From NCBI GenBank assembly GCA_015680685.1, contig MNCI01015650.1, positions 34,578 through 57,711 on the forward strand: a stretch of 23,134 nucleotides of DNA, written 5' to 3'. The position numbers and the translations under genes were made by a program. The stretch comes from Gnetum montanum. Lineage: Eukaryota > Streptophyta > Gnetopsida > Gnetales > Gnetaceae. Under the pieces are notes generated by a model. The model worked only from the letters and a program-made list of their open reading frames with translations, was not told the DNA's origin and did no database searches. This document shows, piece after piece, positions 8,371 to 16,723 of this stretch (within the stretch, counting starts at the first letter, position 1; each line of letters starts with the position of its first letter).

Positions 8371-8650
8371 GTTTTCAGTGCATGAAATTGATATATTTAT
8401 TCACTCAACAAAACGCAGACTAGGCACTGCAAAGCCTGAAGATTTAGTTTTTGTTCATTCAAATATTAGGTTATTATCTCAATCTTCTAAAGATTACAAA
8501 ATGGGTCCTTATCGAAGGTGGGATTATGGAGGATCTATGGATGATGGAGATGATGAATTTCCTATGGAAGTTCTAGATTCTAATTATGAAAATATGTTTG
8601 ATGGTAAAAATAAAAAACGTATGAAAAATAATAGTAACAATATGGTATAA
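8371..8650 (+). pseudogene. C-terminal exon of a hAT-type transposase (dimerisation region)
   Basis: hAT transposases excise and reinsert DNA transposons, and their C-terminal region mediates dimerisation. The frame after the acceptor-like TGTGTATTATAG (ending 8370) reads FSVHE, then FIHSTKRRLGTAKPEDLVFVHSNIRLLS, then KWD-like RRWDYGG and an acidic stretch, and stops at TAA 8648-8650. The order (W/F)S-(V/T)-(H/Y)..IHS.KR.RL....DLVFVHSN(L/I)RL is typical of the end of plant hAT proteins, including the DUF659 group. The usual upstream catalytic parts are not found, and the expected Trp before S is Phe. About 93 codons are open without a break, so this piece could be younger than its neighbours or part of a retained exon. 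I saw no terminal inverted repeats. Confidence 0.65.
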
Positions 8651-8939
8651 ACAATATTAAGTATGTTACAAGTTTAACATGCTAGTACTCATTTAAAAGT
8701 TTTATTTATCAATGACCAAAATTGTTCTTAATATATATTTTTGTTTTTTTATTAATTTTTTTCAAAAAATATTTATTTTTTAAATAAATTATTTTACAAC
8801 TTCTATCTAAGTTTATCAATGGGTAATTGTTCTTGGATACCAATAAATAAAAATATTGTAAATTTTTATATATAAAAATCATTGTATAAAAGATTTTAGT
8901 AACTTTAGCAATTTAAAAAGAAACGAGCTATATACCTGA

Positions 8940-9230
8940 TTATTTACAAAGATTTTTTTTTCTTAGTTCTAGAGCCAGAATCCTTTGAAATGCTAATAGT
9001 CCCAAATGTTTCAAATCTTTATGAAAACGTTTTAGCATCCTAGGTTTACCAGTAAACAGAGGAGTAAGATTTTCTAACCTTTGCAAAGACAATTTGTTCA
9101 ATTTTAGATAGTGTTTCAAATGTTTGGGTGCATGAGGTGGGAGTGTTTTTAGATAGTGGATGTAGGTAAATGCCGAAACACAATTTAGGAATTGAAACTT
9201 TTTAATAGTAAGTGCATGAGAATAAAACTT
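8940..9230 (-). other. Open minus-strand frame of 96 codons, unassigned
   Basis: From after a TGA at 9233-9231 the minus strand stays open to TAA at 8942-8940. The translation includes APKHLKHYLKLNKLSLQRL and GKPRMLKRFHKDLKHLGL, Leu/Lys-rich. There is no early ATG; the first Met is internal. An open run of this length is expected a few times by chance in a window of this size and base composition, so the evidence is weak. Confidence 0.12.
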
Positions 9231-9283
9231 TCATATAATTTAAGTTTTAAGCAAAACCTTGTAAATGGAAGATTATTAAAGGT

Positions 9284-9288
9284 TAATA
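9284..9288 (+). repeat. Target-site duplication, left (TAATA)
   Basis: TAATA directly precedes the 5' LTR and is identical to 15688-15692 after the 3' LTR. Five bases is the usual copia duplication. Confidence 0.85.
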
Positions 9289-9767
9289 TGTAATCCTTTA
9301 CACATTATGAAAACAAATGATTCCAATGTAATGCTTACACGTTATGCGAAGTTTCAATGTAACTATTTGCATGTTATGGAAAAAAAAATGGTTTCAAATT
9401 TGAAACTAACTAAATTTGTTGTAACAGTTTTCACAAGAATGGTCTCAGATTTTCCATTTAAACCAGTAGTTAATCCTTGATAATTGATTTTCTAGCCTAT
9501 AAAATGTTTTAGGCACCAAAATATATCAAACTCACAGCAGTGTTATAGTTTCTGGTCCCTATCATAAACACTCAAAGTTTGCATACACCATCGTTGTTTA
9601 CTGTTAGTGTGATAGAGGAATCCAAAACACTCTCCGAAACACGTTCAACATGTTGTTTAGTGTGATAGAGCATCAATGGTTAGAGGTTAGTTTTCAATTT
9701 ATTTATGCATTTCAGTAATTTTGTACAACATGTTTTGATCAATATTTTACACCAAATTTTTCTTGCA
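9289..9767 (+). repeat. Copia 5' LTR
   Basis: Starts TGTAA and ends TTGCA, followed two bases later by the primer-binding site. TATAAAAT lies at 9498-9505. Its first 100 bp contain three tandem units of about 32 bp starting TGTAA at 9289, 9327 and 9358. It is 479 bp long against 552 bp for the 3' LTR. Confidence 0.9.
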
Positions 9768-9769
9768 TT

Positions 9770-9779
9770 TGGTATTAAG
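9770..9779 (+). other. Copia primer-binding site (initiator tRNA-Met type)
   Basis: TGGTATTAAG lies two bases after the LTR end. It matches the usual plant copia site TGGTATCAGAG except for a transition and a loss near its end. The position, rather than identity alone, supports the call. Confidence 0.75.
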
Positions 9780-10898
9780 TTACGTCTTTGTCTTGATGGT
9801 AAGAACTTGTTTGGATAAGGTTTCTGTCAACAAAGTTTTCAATGATGGTTTAAATTCATAAAATTTATTTTTCAACAATTATTTGTGAAAAATTATCTTA
9901 GAAATCATTAAGAAATTTAATTTCTAACAATTTTGTGATTTGAAATGTCAAAATGGTATGAAATGCACAAAGGATATGTCATTTTTTGGAGTCAATTTTT
10001 GACATTTTTTCAAAAAAAATTTCAGAAATTTAATTTTTGTATAATTTTGCATATTTTGTTTTGGAATCATGCAAAATAATTTTTTTGGAATTTTTTGAAA
10101 TTCAAAATTCTGTCATTTAGATTAGATAAAATTTTGAAAATTAATTTATGCTAGAATTTATTTAATTCTTGCAAATTAAGTTGTTTGGCATTTCAAAAAT
10201 ATTTTTTTGGTGATTAAAATTAGCAAAATTGTTATGGATTTTAAAATTTTGGTAATTCATTTAAAAATGCATAAAGTTGCTTATTGATTAATATTTGTAA
10301 AATAAAATTATGTTTATTTTAGTACCATATTTCTTAAAGAATGTTAGAGTTTGGTAATTTATTTTAGAAATAATTAATTTTATGTATAATTTATATTTGT
10401 ATATATCTATAAAGTGGCATATTGATATATGCATTAGGAAAAATATTTTTTTTTGTATAAAAAGAAATAACTAGTGATCTATACAGTTTTGTATAATTAG
10501 AGAGTAGCTAGACCATTTTTTATTATGCAAAATTATATATTAAGAAGAGTTTTTTGATCACATATGGTAAATAAACATTAAATTATGATTAATCATATGT
10601 AATATAATAGATTTTATCCCATAGGAATTTTTATTATATTTCATACAATTAATTAGAATGATGTATTACATTATTTTTTTTAATTTATCCATAGGGATTT
10701 TAAAAAGGGATATAATTTAATAGTTTCATAATAAAGATATATGAATATGTGTGAATTAAAAATTTAGCTCATAGGTAATTTTTTATGTAATTTGATTCAT
10801 ATTTTATGCATGATTTATATTGGTAATTATGTCATATAGTATTTTAACCTCAAATTAAGTGACATAAGCATGTTTTAATTTATGCAATATTACAATTA
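9780..10898 (+). other. Long AT-rich copia leader, no gene
   Basis: About 1.1 kb of A/T-rich sequence separates the primer-binding site from the gag start. It is full of AAATTTT/GAAATT-like short inverted motifs and has no readable protein. Most copia leaders are much shorter, so this may hold an insertion, an intron or simply an expanded leader. Confidence 0.6.
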
Positions 10899-11660
10899 AT
10901 GAACTACTCTAATTTTAAATGTGACATTTCTGAATTAAAGGGTGATAATTTTAAGGTGTGGAAGGAGAGAATTCTCCTTCATTTTGGCTGGATGGACATT
11001 GACTATGTTATCCATAAGGATGAACCACCTATCATTATGGAAACCAACCAACCAAATGATTTTGATTGTTATGAAGAATGGAAGTGATATAATTGCCTCT
11101 ATGTCATGTTCATAAAGACCAAGATCTTGGCTGGTATGCATGATTCATTAGAACACTATGATAATGTGTGAGCTTTGATGAAAGTAATTGATGAAAAATT
11201 TAAGTCATTAAACAAAGCTTTGGCTAGCACCTTAATAATGAAATTTTCATACATGATTCTCAATAGAATTTATGGTGTGCGTGAGCACATCATGCAAATG
11301 AGGGATATAGTGGCTCAGCTGAAAACACTTAAGGTTGAGATGTCAGAGTCTTTTCTTGTGCACTACATCTTGAACACACTTTCACAGCAGTATGGATCCT
11401 TTAATATTTTTTATAGCACACATAGGAAAAAATGGTCAATTAATGAACTAATAACCATTTGTCTATAAGAAGAGGGTAGACTTGCTATGGAAGAAGGAGA
11501 GAGTGTGCATTTGGCTACACAAGGAAAGAATAAGGGGCAAGCCAAGAATAAGGGGAAGGGCAAAAGACTTGCACAAGCTAATATTAAGAAGGAATCTAGA
11601 TGCTTTTTCTACAAGAAGAAAGGGCATGTAAAGAAGGATTGTTCTAAATATTAAAAATGG
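10899..11660 (+). pseudogene. Copia gag (capsid and nucleocapsid), broken
   Basis: Gag forms the particle that packages element RNA. Translation from ATG 10899 gives MNYSNFKCDISELKGDNFKV and WKERILLHFGWMDIDY, the expected start of plant copia Gag. The same frame continues through stops at about 11085, 11169 and 11466 to a Lys-rich region and a zinc knuckle at 11601-11642. That knuckle reads C-F-F-Y-..-GH-..-C, so its second Cys is Tyr, a single-base change that would prevent normal zinc binding. The stops alone disable the protein. Gag and Pol share one frame here, as usual for copia. Confidence 0.88.
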
Positions 11661-11724
11661 CTTGAGAAGAAAGGTACTCAATTCTCACTTATTTGTTTTG
11701 AATCTAATATGGTTGATGTTGGCC

Positions 11725-12080
11725 ATAACACATGGTGGATTAACTCCAGTTCTACAATCGAAGTTACTAATTCCTTGTAGGGGGTGCAAAACTTAAGAAA
11801 GCCAATGGGAAGTGAGTTGTACATCTATTTAGGCAACAAGATGTGCTTACATGTGGAGGTAGTTGGAACATGCAAATTAGTTTTAAGTAGTGGCTTTATT
11901 TTAGATTTGGAAAAGACATTTTATATTCCAAGTTCTTCAATGAATTTGATTTCTGTTTCAATGCTTGTATCATTGAGATTTTCCTTTAATTTTTCAGACA
12001 CTATATTCAATTTATATTATAGATTTGAACTTATTAAAAATGGTACATTGATAGATGGTCTTTTCAAAATTAGTTTATAG
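11725..12080 (+). pseudogene. Copia aspartic protease, catalytic motif lost
   Basis: The protease cuts the Gag-Pol polyprotein. In the same frame as gag, TWW (from 11730) is followed by INSSST where the family has its D-S/T-G-A catalytic motif; the catalytic Asp is Asn (AAC, 11742-11744). The downstream part reads LEKTFYIPSSSMNLISVSML, the conserved segment after the active site, and an open run of 98 codons (11784-12080) follows one stop at 11778. The enzyme could not be active. Confidence 0.8.
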
Positions 12081-12149
12081 AATGAAACTTCTTATACTTC
12101 TATACATGTTCATGATAGTGTTGACATTAAGAGATGTATTATGAATTAA

Positions 12150-12960
12150 GAATCCTCTATGTTGTGGCATTGTAGATTAGGACATATCTCTATTGAGAGA
12201 ATAAAGAGATTAGTATATGATGGAGTACTTAGTACTCTAGATTTTACTAACTTTGACACTCATGTGGATTGCATAAAGGGAAAGTAGATCAATATGTCAA
12301 AGAAAGATGCCATGAGGAGTTCAAATGTATTAGAGATCATACATATAGATATTTGTAGTCCAGATATGGATGTGTCAAAAGAATTTCATTACTTTTATTG
12401 ATGATTACTCATGATATATGTATCTCTACTTGCTTCATAACAAGAACGAAGCATTAAATGACTTTAAGGTTTTTAAGGTTGAAGTAGAGAAATAGTGTCG
12501 TAAGTAAATAAAGGTAGTGAGGTCTAATAGAGGTGGCGAATACTATGGTAGATACATTAATGATGGACTAGATGCTTGTCCATTTGCTAACTTTCTTCAA
12601 GAGCATGGGATTGTTGCCCAGTACACTATGTTTGGTTCTCCAGACCAGAATGGTGTGGTAGAGAGAAGAAACTAAACATTGATGGACATGGTGTGGAGTA
12701 TGCTTAGCAACTCCAAGCTTTCTAAGTCCTTATGGACTAAAGCTCTCAAGATGGTTGTGTATATATTAAAATAAGTTCCAACCAAGGCTATCTCAAATAC
12801 ACCATTTGAATTATGGAAAGGTTGGAAATCAAGTTTGTGACATATATGTGTTTGGGGAAAAGAAGCTAGACCTACGGACCATAAGTGGGTATTTTTTTGG
12901 TTATGTTGAATGATCTAATGGATACAGATTTTATTATCCATCACATACTTCTAGGTTTGT
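12150..12960 (+). pseudogene. Copia integrase, frameshifted, catalytic Asp lost
   Basis: Integrase inserts the cDNA into the genome. The region opens with the pre-integrase segment LWHCRLGHISIERIKRL (12162) and DCIKGK, where the expected first Cys of the zinc pair is His. The core starts with HIDICSPD (near 12340). Near 12384 the frame changes, then FITFIDDYS, VRSNRGGEYYGRY and GIVAQYTM..PDQNGVVERRN follow. The second catalytic Asp, in the R-S-D-R/G-G-E-Y block, is Asn (near 12526-12528), while the Glu of VVERRN remains. Further stops and a second frame change occur before 12959. A C-terminal piece containing RTISGYFFGY and RFYYPSHTSRFVESRNAKFL is readable in frame 2. Confidence 0.82.
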
Positions 12961-13457
12961 GGAATCAAGGAATGCTAAATTTCTTGAGAATGACTTGATT
13001 AGTGGGAGCAATAGATCCTGGAACACTATTCCTAAGAAAGATGATGTAGACACTCAACCCTCTACTTCAAGTGATAGGCTGATTGTTGTACACAACATGC
13101 CTAGAGCACAAATGCATGATGAACAACAACAAGTCATTAAAGTTCCACAGATTGCTAATCAAGGAGTAGTAGATCTAGCTAAACAAGAAATCTAGAACCT
13201 ATTATAAAAGTTATTTAACAACATGCTCCTCAGGAGAATGATGAACCAAAATTAAGGAGATCTACTAGAGTAAAGTGATTAAAAATTCCTAGTGACTATA
13301 TAGTGTATCTATAGGAGTGTGACTACAACATAGAAGCCAAAAATGATCCTAAAACATTTTCACAAGCCATGAGTTGTAAGGAATTAGACTTGTGGTATGA
13401 GCCATGAAAGATGAGATGAACTCTATGTCATCTAATGAAGTCTAGGATCTTGTCAAG
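12961..13457 (+). pseudogene. Copia integrase C-terminus to RT linker
   Basis: The open run 12959-13195 encodes FLENDLISGSNRSWNTIPKK followed by a Ser/Thr/Gln-rich linker, typical of the hydrophilic region between copia integrase and RT. RRSTR-like sequence follows near 13257. RT start motifs (ALDLW..AMKDEM-like) are readable near 13385-13420 with frame changes. There is no separate function. Confidence 0.6.
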
Positions 13458-14200
13458 TTGTCTAATGGTGGATACAAATGGGTCTTCATGACAAAGAAAG
13501 ATTCATTAGAAAACATTGAAAGATATAAGGTAAGACTTATTACCACAGGGTTTGATCAAAGAGAGGGAATCGATTACATGGAGACCTCTTCTTCTATATC
13601 TAAGAAGGATTTCATTTGTGTGATTATGACATTGGTTGCCTATTTTGATTTTAATTTACATTAGATGGATGTGAAAATGAAATTCCTCAATGGTGATCTA
13701 GAGGAAGAGGTTTATATGAAACAACCTGAAGGATTTTCCTCTAATGGTGATGAGCAATTAGTATGTAAGCTCAAGAAATTCATATATGGATTGAAATAGG
13801 TCTCTCATTAATGGTATTGAAAATTCCATGATGTCATTACTTCATTTGATTTTGAAGAGAACATCATGGATCAATGTATATATGAAAATTTTAGTGGGAG
13901 AAAAATCTATTTCCTTTTCCTTTATGTAGATAATATCCTTCTTGTGACCGGTGATAATCAATTTCTATACAAGGTGAAAGAATTTCTCTTTAAGAACTTC
14001 AACATGAAGGATATGGATGAGGCACCTTATGTCATTGGTATTAAGATTCATAGGTATAGATCTAGATGTATTCTGGGATTGTTGCAGGAAACCTCTATCA
14101 ATAAATCTTTAGAGAGGTTTTGAATGAAAGATTCTTCATCTAGTATAACACCCATTGTGAAGGGTGACAAGTTCAATGTGAACTAGTGCCCCAGAAATGA
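13458..14200 (+). pseudogene. Copia reverse transcriptase, YVDD changed to YVDN
   Basis: RT copies the element RNA to DNA. The frame holds GYKWVFMTKKDSLENIERYK, MDVKMKFLNGDLEEEVYMKQ, PEGFSSNGDEQLVCKLKK, YGLK, and FLYVDNILLVTGDN. The first catalytic Asp (MDVK) is present. The YVDD box is YVDN, removing one of the two catalytic Asp residues (near 13924-13935). Stops are found at about 13663 (before MDVK), 13798 and 13810. The open run 13866-14123 carries the YVDN box. Confidence 0.87.
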
Positions 14201-14239
14201 TTTAAAGAAAAGCTAGATGAGCAACATTCTATATGCTTC

Positions 14240-14821
14240 AACTATTGAAAGCCTAATGTATGCTTAGGTTTGCACAAGACCTGACATTGCATTTACTATG
14301 GGAATGTTGGGTAGATATTAGAGTAATCCAGGAATTGACCATTGAAGGGCTACAAAGAAGGTGATGAGGTACCTTCAAGGTACAAAAGATTACATGCTTA
14401 TGTATAGATGAACTAATCATTTTGAGGTGATTGGCTATTTTAATTCATACTTTGCTGGCTGTTGATTCAAGGAAATTAACATTTGATTATGTTTTTATGC
14501 TAGTTGGAGGAAGAGTTCATTTCTTATTTTGAGGCTACTTCACATGGTGTATGGTTGAAGAGTTTCATGTCAATCCTTAGAATTGTAGATTATGTATCTA
14601 GTCTATTAAGAATATTTTGTGACAATTCAGTTGCTATCTTTGTGGCTAAGAAAAATAAGAGTGGCAATCGAAGTAAACACATCAACATAAAGTACTTAGC
14701 CATAAGGGAATGTATTAAGGAAAAGAAAGTGGTCATTGAACATATAAGCACTGAATTAATGATAGCTGATCCTTTGACAAAAGGAATGTCCCAAAATTCA
14801 TGTAAGGATCATGTAGTTTAG
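14240..14821 (+). pseudogene. Copia RNase H with internal deletion
   Basis: RNase H removes the RNA strand during cDNA synthesis. The start (CTRPDIAFTMGMLGRY near 14272, then VMRYLQGTKDYM near 14360) is in frame 3. Near 14500 the frame changes to frame 2, and the stretch that normally holds the Glu-containing active-site block is almost gone: only EEEFISYFEATSHGVWLKSF follows. The tail is well kept: IFCDNSVAIFVAKKNKSGNR, SKHINIKYLAIRECIKEKKV, VIEHISTELMIADPLTKGM, ending at TAG 14819-14821. This 105-codon open tail is one of the longer intact pieces of the element. Confidence 0.87.
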
Positions 14822-15120
14822 ATGGGACTTGGTTCCATAGTGTAATAATTTTACAATCTTAATGAAACTCTTATCTAGTTGTAATGTTTTCTCATATTTA
14901 GTTTGCACATATAGTTAATAGAGAAAATTCACATATGAAAAGACTAAGAATAAACAATGGATTTATTTATAAAGTTTAGTTACCAAATAAGGAATTAAGT
15001 TTGAGAAATAATACATTATAAAACAGGGAAGATAATACTCACATTTAGAGGAACTATCACCATGATTAATGTGTTTATTTCTTAAAGGTTGGGTTTGATG
15101 GATATTAGGTTAAATATGGA
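14822..15120 (+). other. Copia 3' untranslated region
   Basis: About 300 bp of A/T-rich DNA between the RNase H stop and the polypurine tract, without coding sequence. Confidence 0.7.
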
Positions 15121-15135
15121 GACCAAGTGGGAGCA
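15121..15135 (+). other. Copia polypurine tract
   Basis: GACCAAGTGGGAGCA directly precedes the TG of the 3' LTR. AAGTGGGAG is the common plant copia plus-strand primer. Confidence 0.85.
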
Positions 15136-15290
15136 TGTAACCATTTACGTGTTATGGAAAAATGTAATTGTTTACATATTATGAAAAGTTTCAATGTAAC
15201 CATTTACACATTATGGAAAGTTTCAATGTAACCATTTACACATTATGGAAAGTTTCAATTTAATCATTTATGCGTTATGGAAACTAAACA
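15136..15290 (+). repeat. Tandem 32-bp repeat at the 3' LTR start
   Basis: Units begin at 15136, 15163, 15195, 15227 and 15259. The consensus starts TGTAACCATTTACACATTAT and ends GGAAAGTTTCAA. The third and fourth are almost identical. The matching repeat in the 5' LTR has three units. Confidence 0.85.
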
Positions 15291-15687
15291 GTTTTAAATT
15301 TGAAACCAAATAAATTTTTTGTAATGATTTTCATAAGAATGGTCTCATAATTCTCATTTAAACTAAAATTTAATCCTTAGTAACTAATTTTCTTGCCTAT
15401 AAAATGTTCTTGATGGGAGAACAAACAGGCACCAAAATATCAAACTCATGGCAGTGTTATAGTTTTTGGTTCTTATCACAAACACTCAGAGTTTACATAT
15501 ATCATTATTGTTAAGAATTAGTGTGATAGAAGAATCCAAAACACTCTCCAAAACACGTTTGCACAGTTCAAACGAGAGCATCAATGGTTGGAGGTCATTT
15601 TTTGGTTTATTTTCACATTTCAGAGATTTTGTATAATTTGATTATATTCATGTCTTGATCAATGTTTTATACCAAATTTTTCTTACA
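15136..15687 (+). repeat. Copia 3' LTR
   Basis: Starts TGTAA and ends TTACA, a perfect 5-bp inverted pair. TATAAAAT lies at 15398-15405. It aligns with 9289-9767 throughout but is 73 bp longer, mainly because it starts with five TGTAA units instead of three. It also contains an insertion, TTGATGGGAGAACAAAC, near 15409 that the 5' LTR lacks. Confidence 0.92.
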
Positions 15688-15692
15688 TAATA
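15688..15692 (+). repeat. Target-site duplication, right (TAATA)
   Basis: Identical to 9284-9288. Confidence 0.85.
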
Positions 15693-16168
15693 CTATTGAA
15701 TATTGATAGTTTGCTATAATAATTAATAATTTAAAGTTTTAACATTATCTCTTAAATGCACCATTATGAATCATGTAATCATTTTAAAATAGAAATCAAT
15801 GGTCTTAAGATTATGAAACTATATCCTATGGCTAAACCTTATCAATTCATGGCCATGTGCTAGCATGGCAAATGTTGATATCAACACCAAGTATGCATCC
15901 TTGCCTACTAATTTACAATAGGTTTTGAGCATGTTTGGGGCTTATTTGGAAGTTTCTAGCTTCATTTGGAGATCCTTAAAATGATCCATCATGGTCTTAG
16001 GCCTCTAGGCTTTCATCCTAAAAAATTAGGATAAAGTATGATGGCAGGGATGTGCTAGCTTCCCTATGCTAGTGCACCCCTTGTGTCAGCATAGGGGCAC
16101 TGATGCAACCCACTTAATGCATTGGTTTAGGTACTTTGCTTTCTCTGCCACCTTGGATGTGTATTACA
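15693..16168. other. No gene; spacer or diverged U3 of the gypsy LTR
   Basis: A/T-rich to mixed sequence with no readable protein. It should contain the left end of the gypsy 5' LTR, but I found no clear TG boundary, and copies B and C do not align here. A hairpin-capable inverted repeat (CCCTATGCT 16062-16070 and AGCATAGGG 16088-16096) lies near its right end. Confidence 0.4.
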
Positions 16169-16587
16169 CAAGCACAACCACTTTGAGCATGTTTATAACA
16201 CTTGGTAACCCAATAACGATTAGCATTTGGTAATCCTAGTAGTGTTGCATTGGTTCAGGATGTATAGGGAAAGTGGGAATGGATGCTGGTGTTAGGATTA
16301 GTTAGAACTTAGTTAATGAGTAGTTAAGTTAAATTGGTCACTTAGTTACCTCTCTCCTTCCCTACTAGTGTAGGACATAAAAACATAAAAGCTATAAAAA
16401 TCATATGCCTCAAGCTTACTTAACCATACAATCATGACATACAAGTAAGCTTGGGAAGATAATGATCAACCAAATCGTCCTTGTTCCATAAGGGCGCATA
16501 AGTACTTAGTCCTTGGAATTTAACCGAATCATGCGTGAAACACTCGTATTCATATGGTTGAGCGTAGGGGTACCTCGTCGCTCATCA
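16169..16587 (+). repeat. Gypsy 5' LTR, 3' part (family copy D)
   Basis: Aligns from AGCACAACCACTTTGAGCAT (16169) to CTCATCA (16581-16587) with copies A and B. The LTR ends with CA at 16587, one base before the primer-binding site. Upstream extent is not resolved. Confidence 0.82.
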
Positions 16588-16588
16588 T

Positions 16589-16606
16589 TGGCACCATTGC
16601 CGAGGA
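16589..16606 (+). other. Gypsy primer-binding site (tRNA-Asp type)
   Basis: TGGCACCATTGCCGAGGA matches the complement of the plant tRNA-Asp 3' end (TGGCGCCGTTGCCGGGGA) at 15 of 18 positions. All three differences are G to A, the expected product of C deamination on the other strand. Confidence 0.88.
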
Positions 16607-16723
16607 CTTCATTGTTTGTGCGCTAATTAGAACTTAGGAAATCATTCACATCATTGGAACGAACCCTTAGGGTTGGTTGAGAAAATAATAAACAAGAATA
16701 CATTGCACACCGAACAGACAAGT

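Larger units (their letters stand above)
9289..15687 (+). mobile_element. Ty1/copia LTR retrotransposon, complete but dead
   Basis: The 6.4-kb element has two LTRs, a TAATA target duplication on both sides, a tRNA-Met-type primer-binding site, a polypurine tract, and gag-PR-INT-RT-RNase H in copia order. All enzymatic parts carry stops or frameshifts. The two LTRs differ substantially: in the aligned 59 bases 9540-9598 against 15454-15512 I count 10 differences, all transitions. That points to an old insertion. Confidence 0.93.

Noticed and set aside
8940-9230. 96-codon minus-strand open frame as a gene
   Set aside because: No initiating ATG, no known domain, and expected by chance; listed only as a low-confidence observation.
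15136-15290. Repeated 32-bp units resembling a CRISPR array
   Set aside because: Units are contiguous without unique spacers, lie at an LTR start, and occur in the other LTR too.
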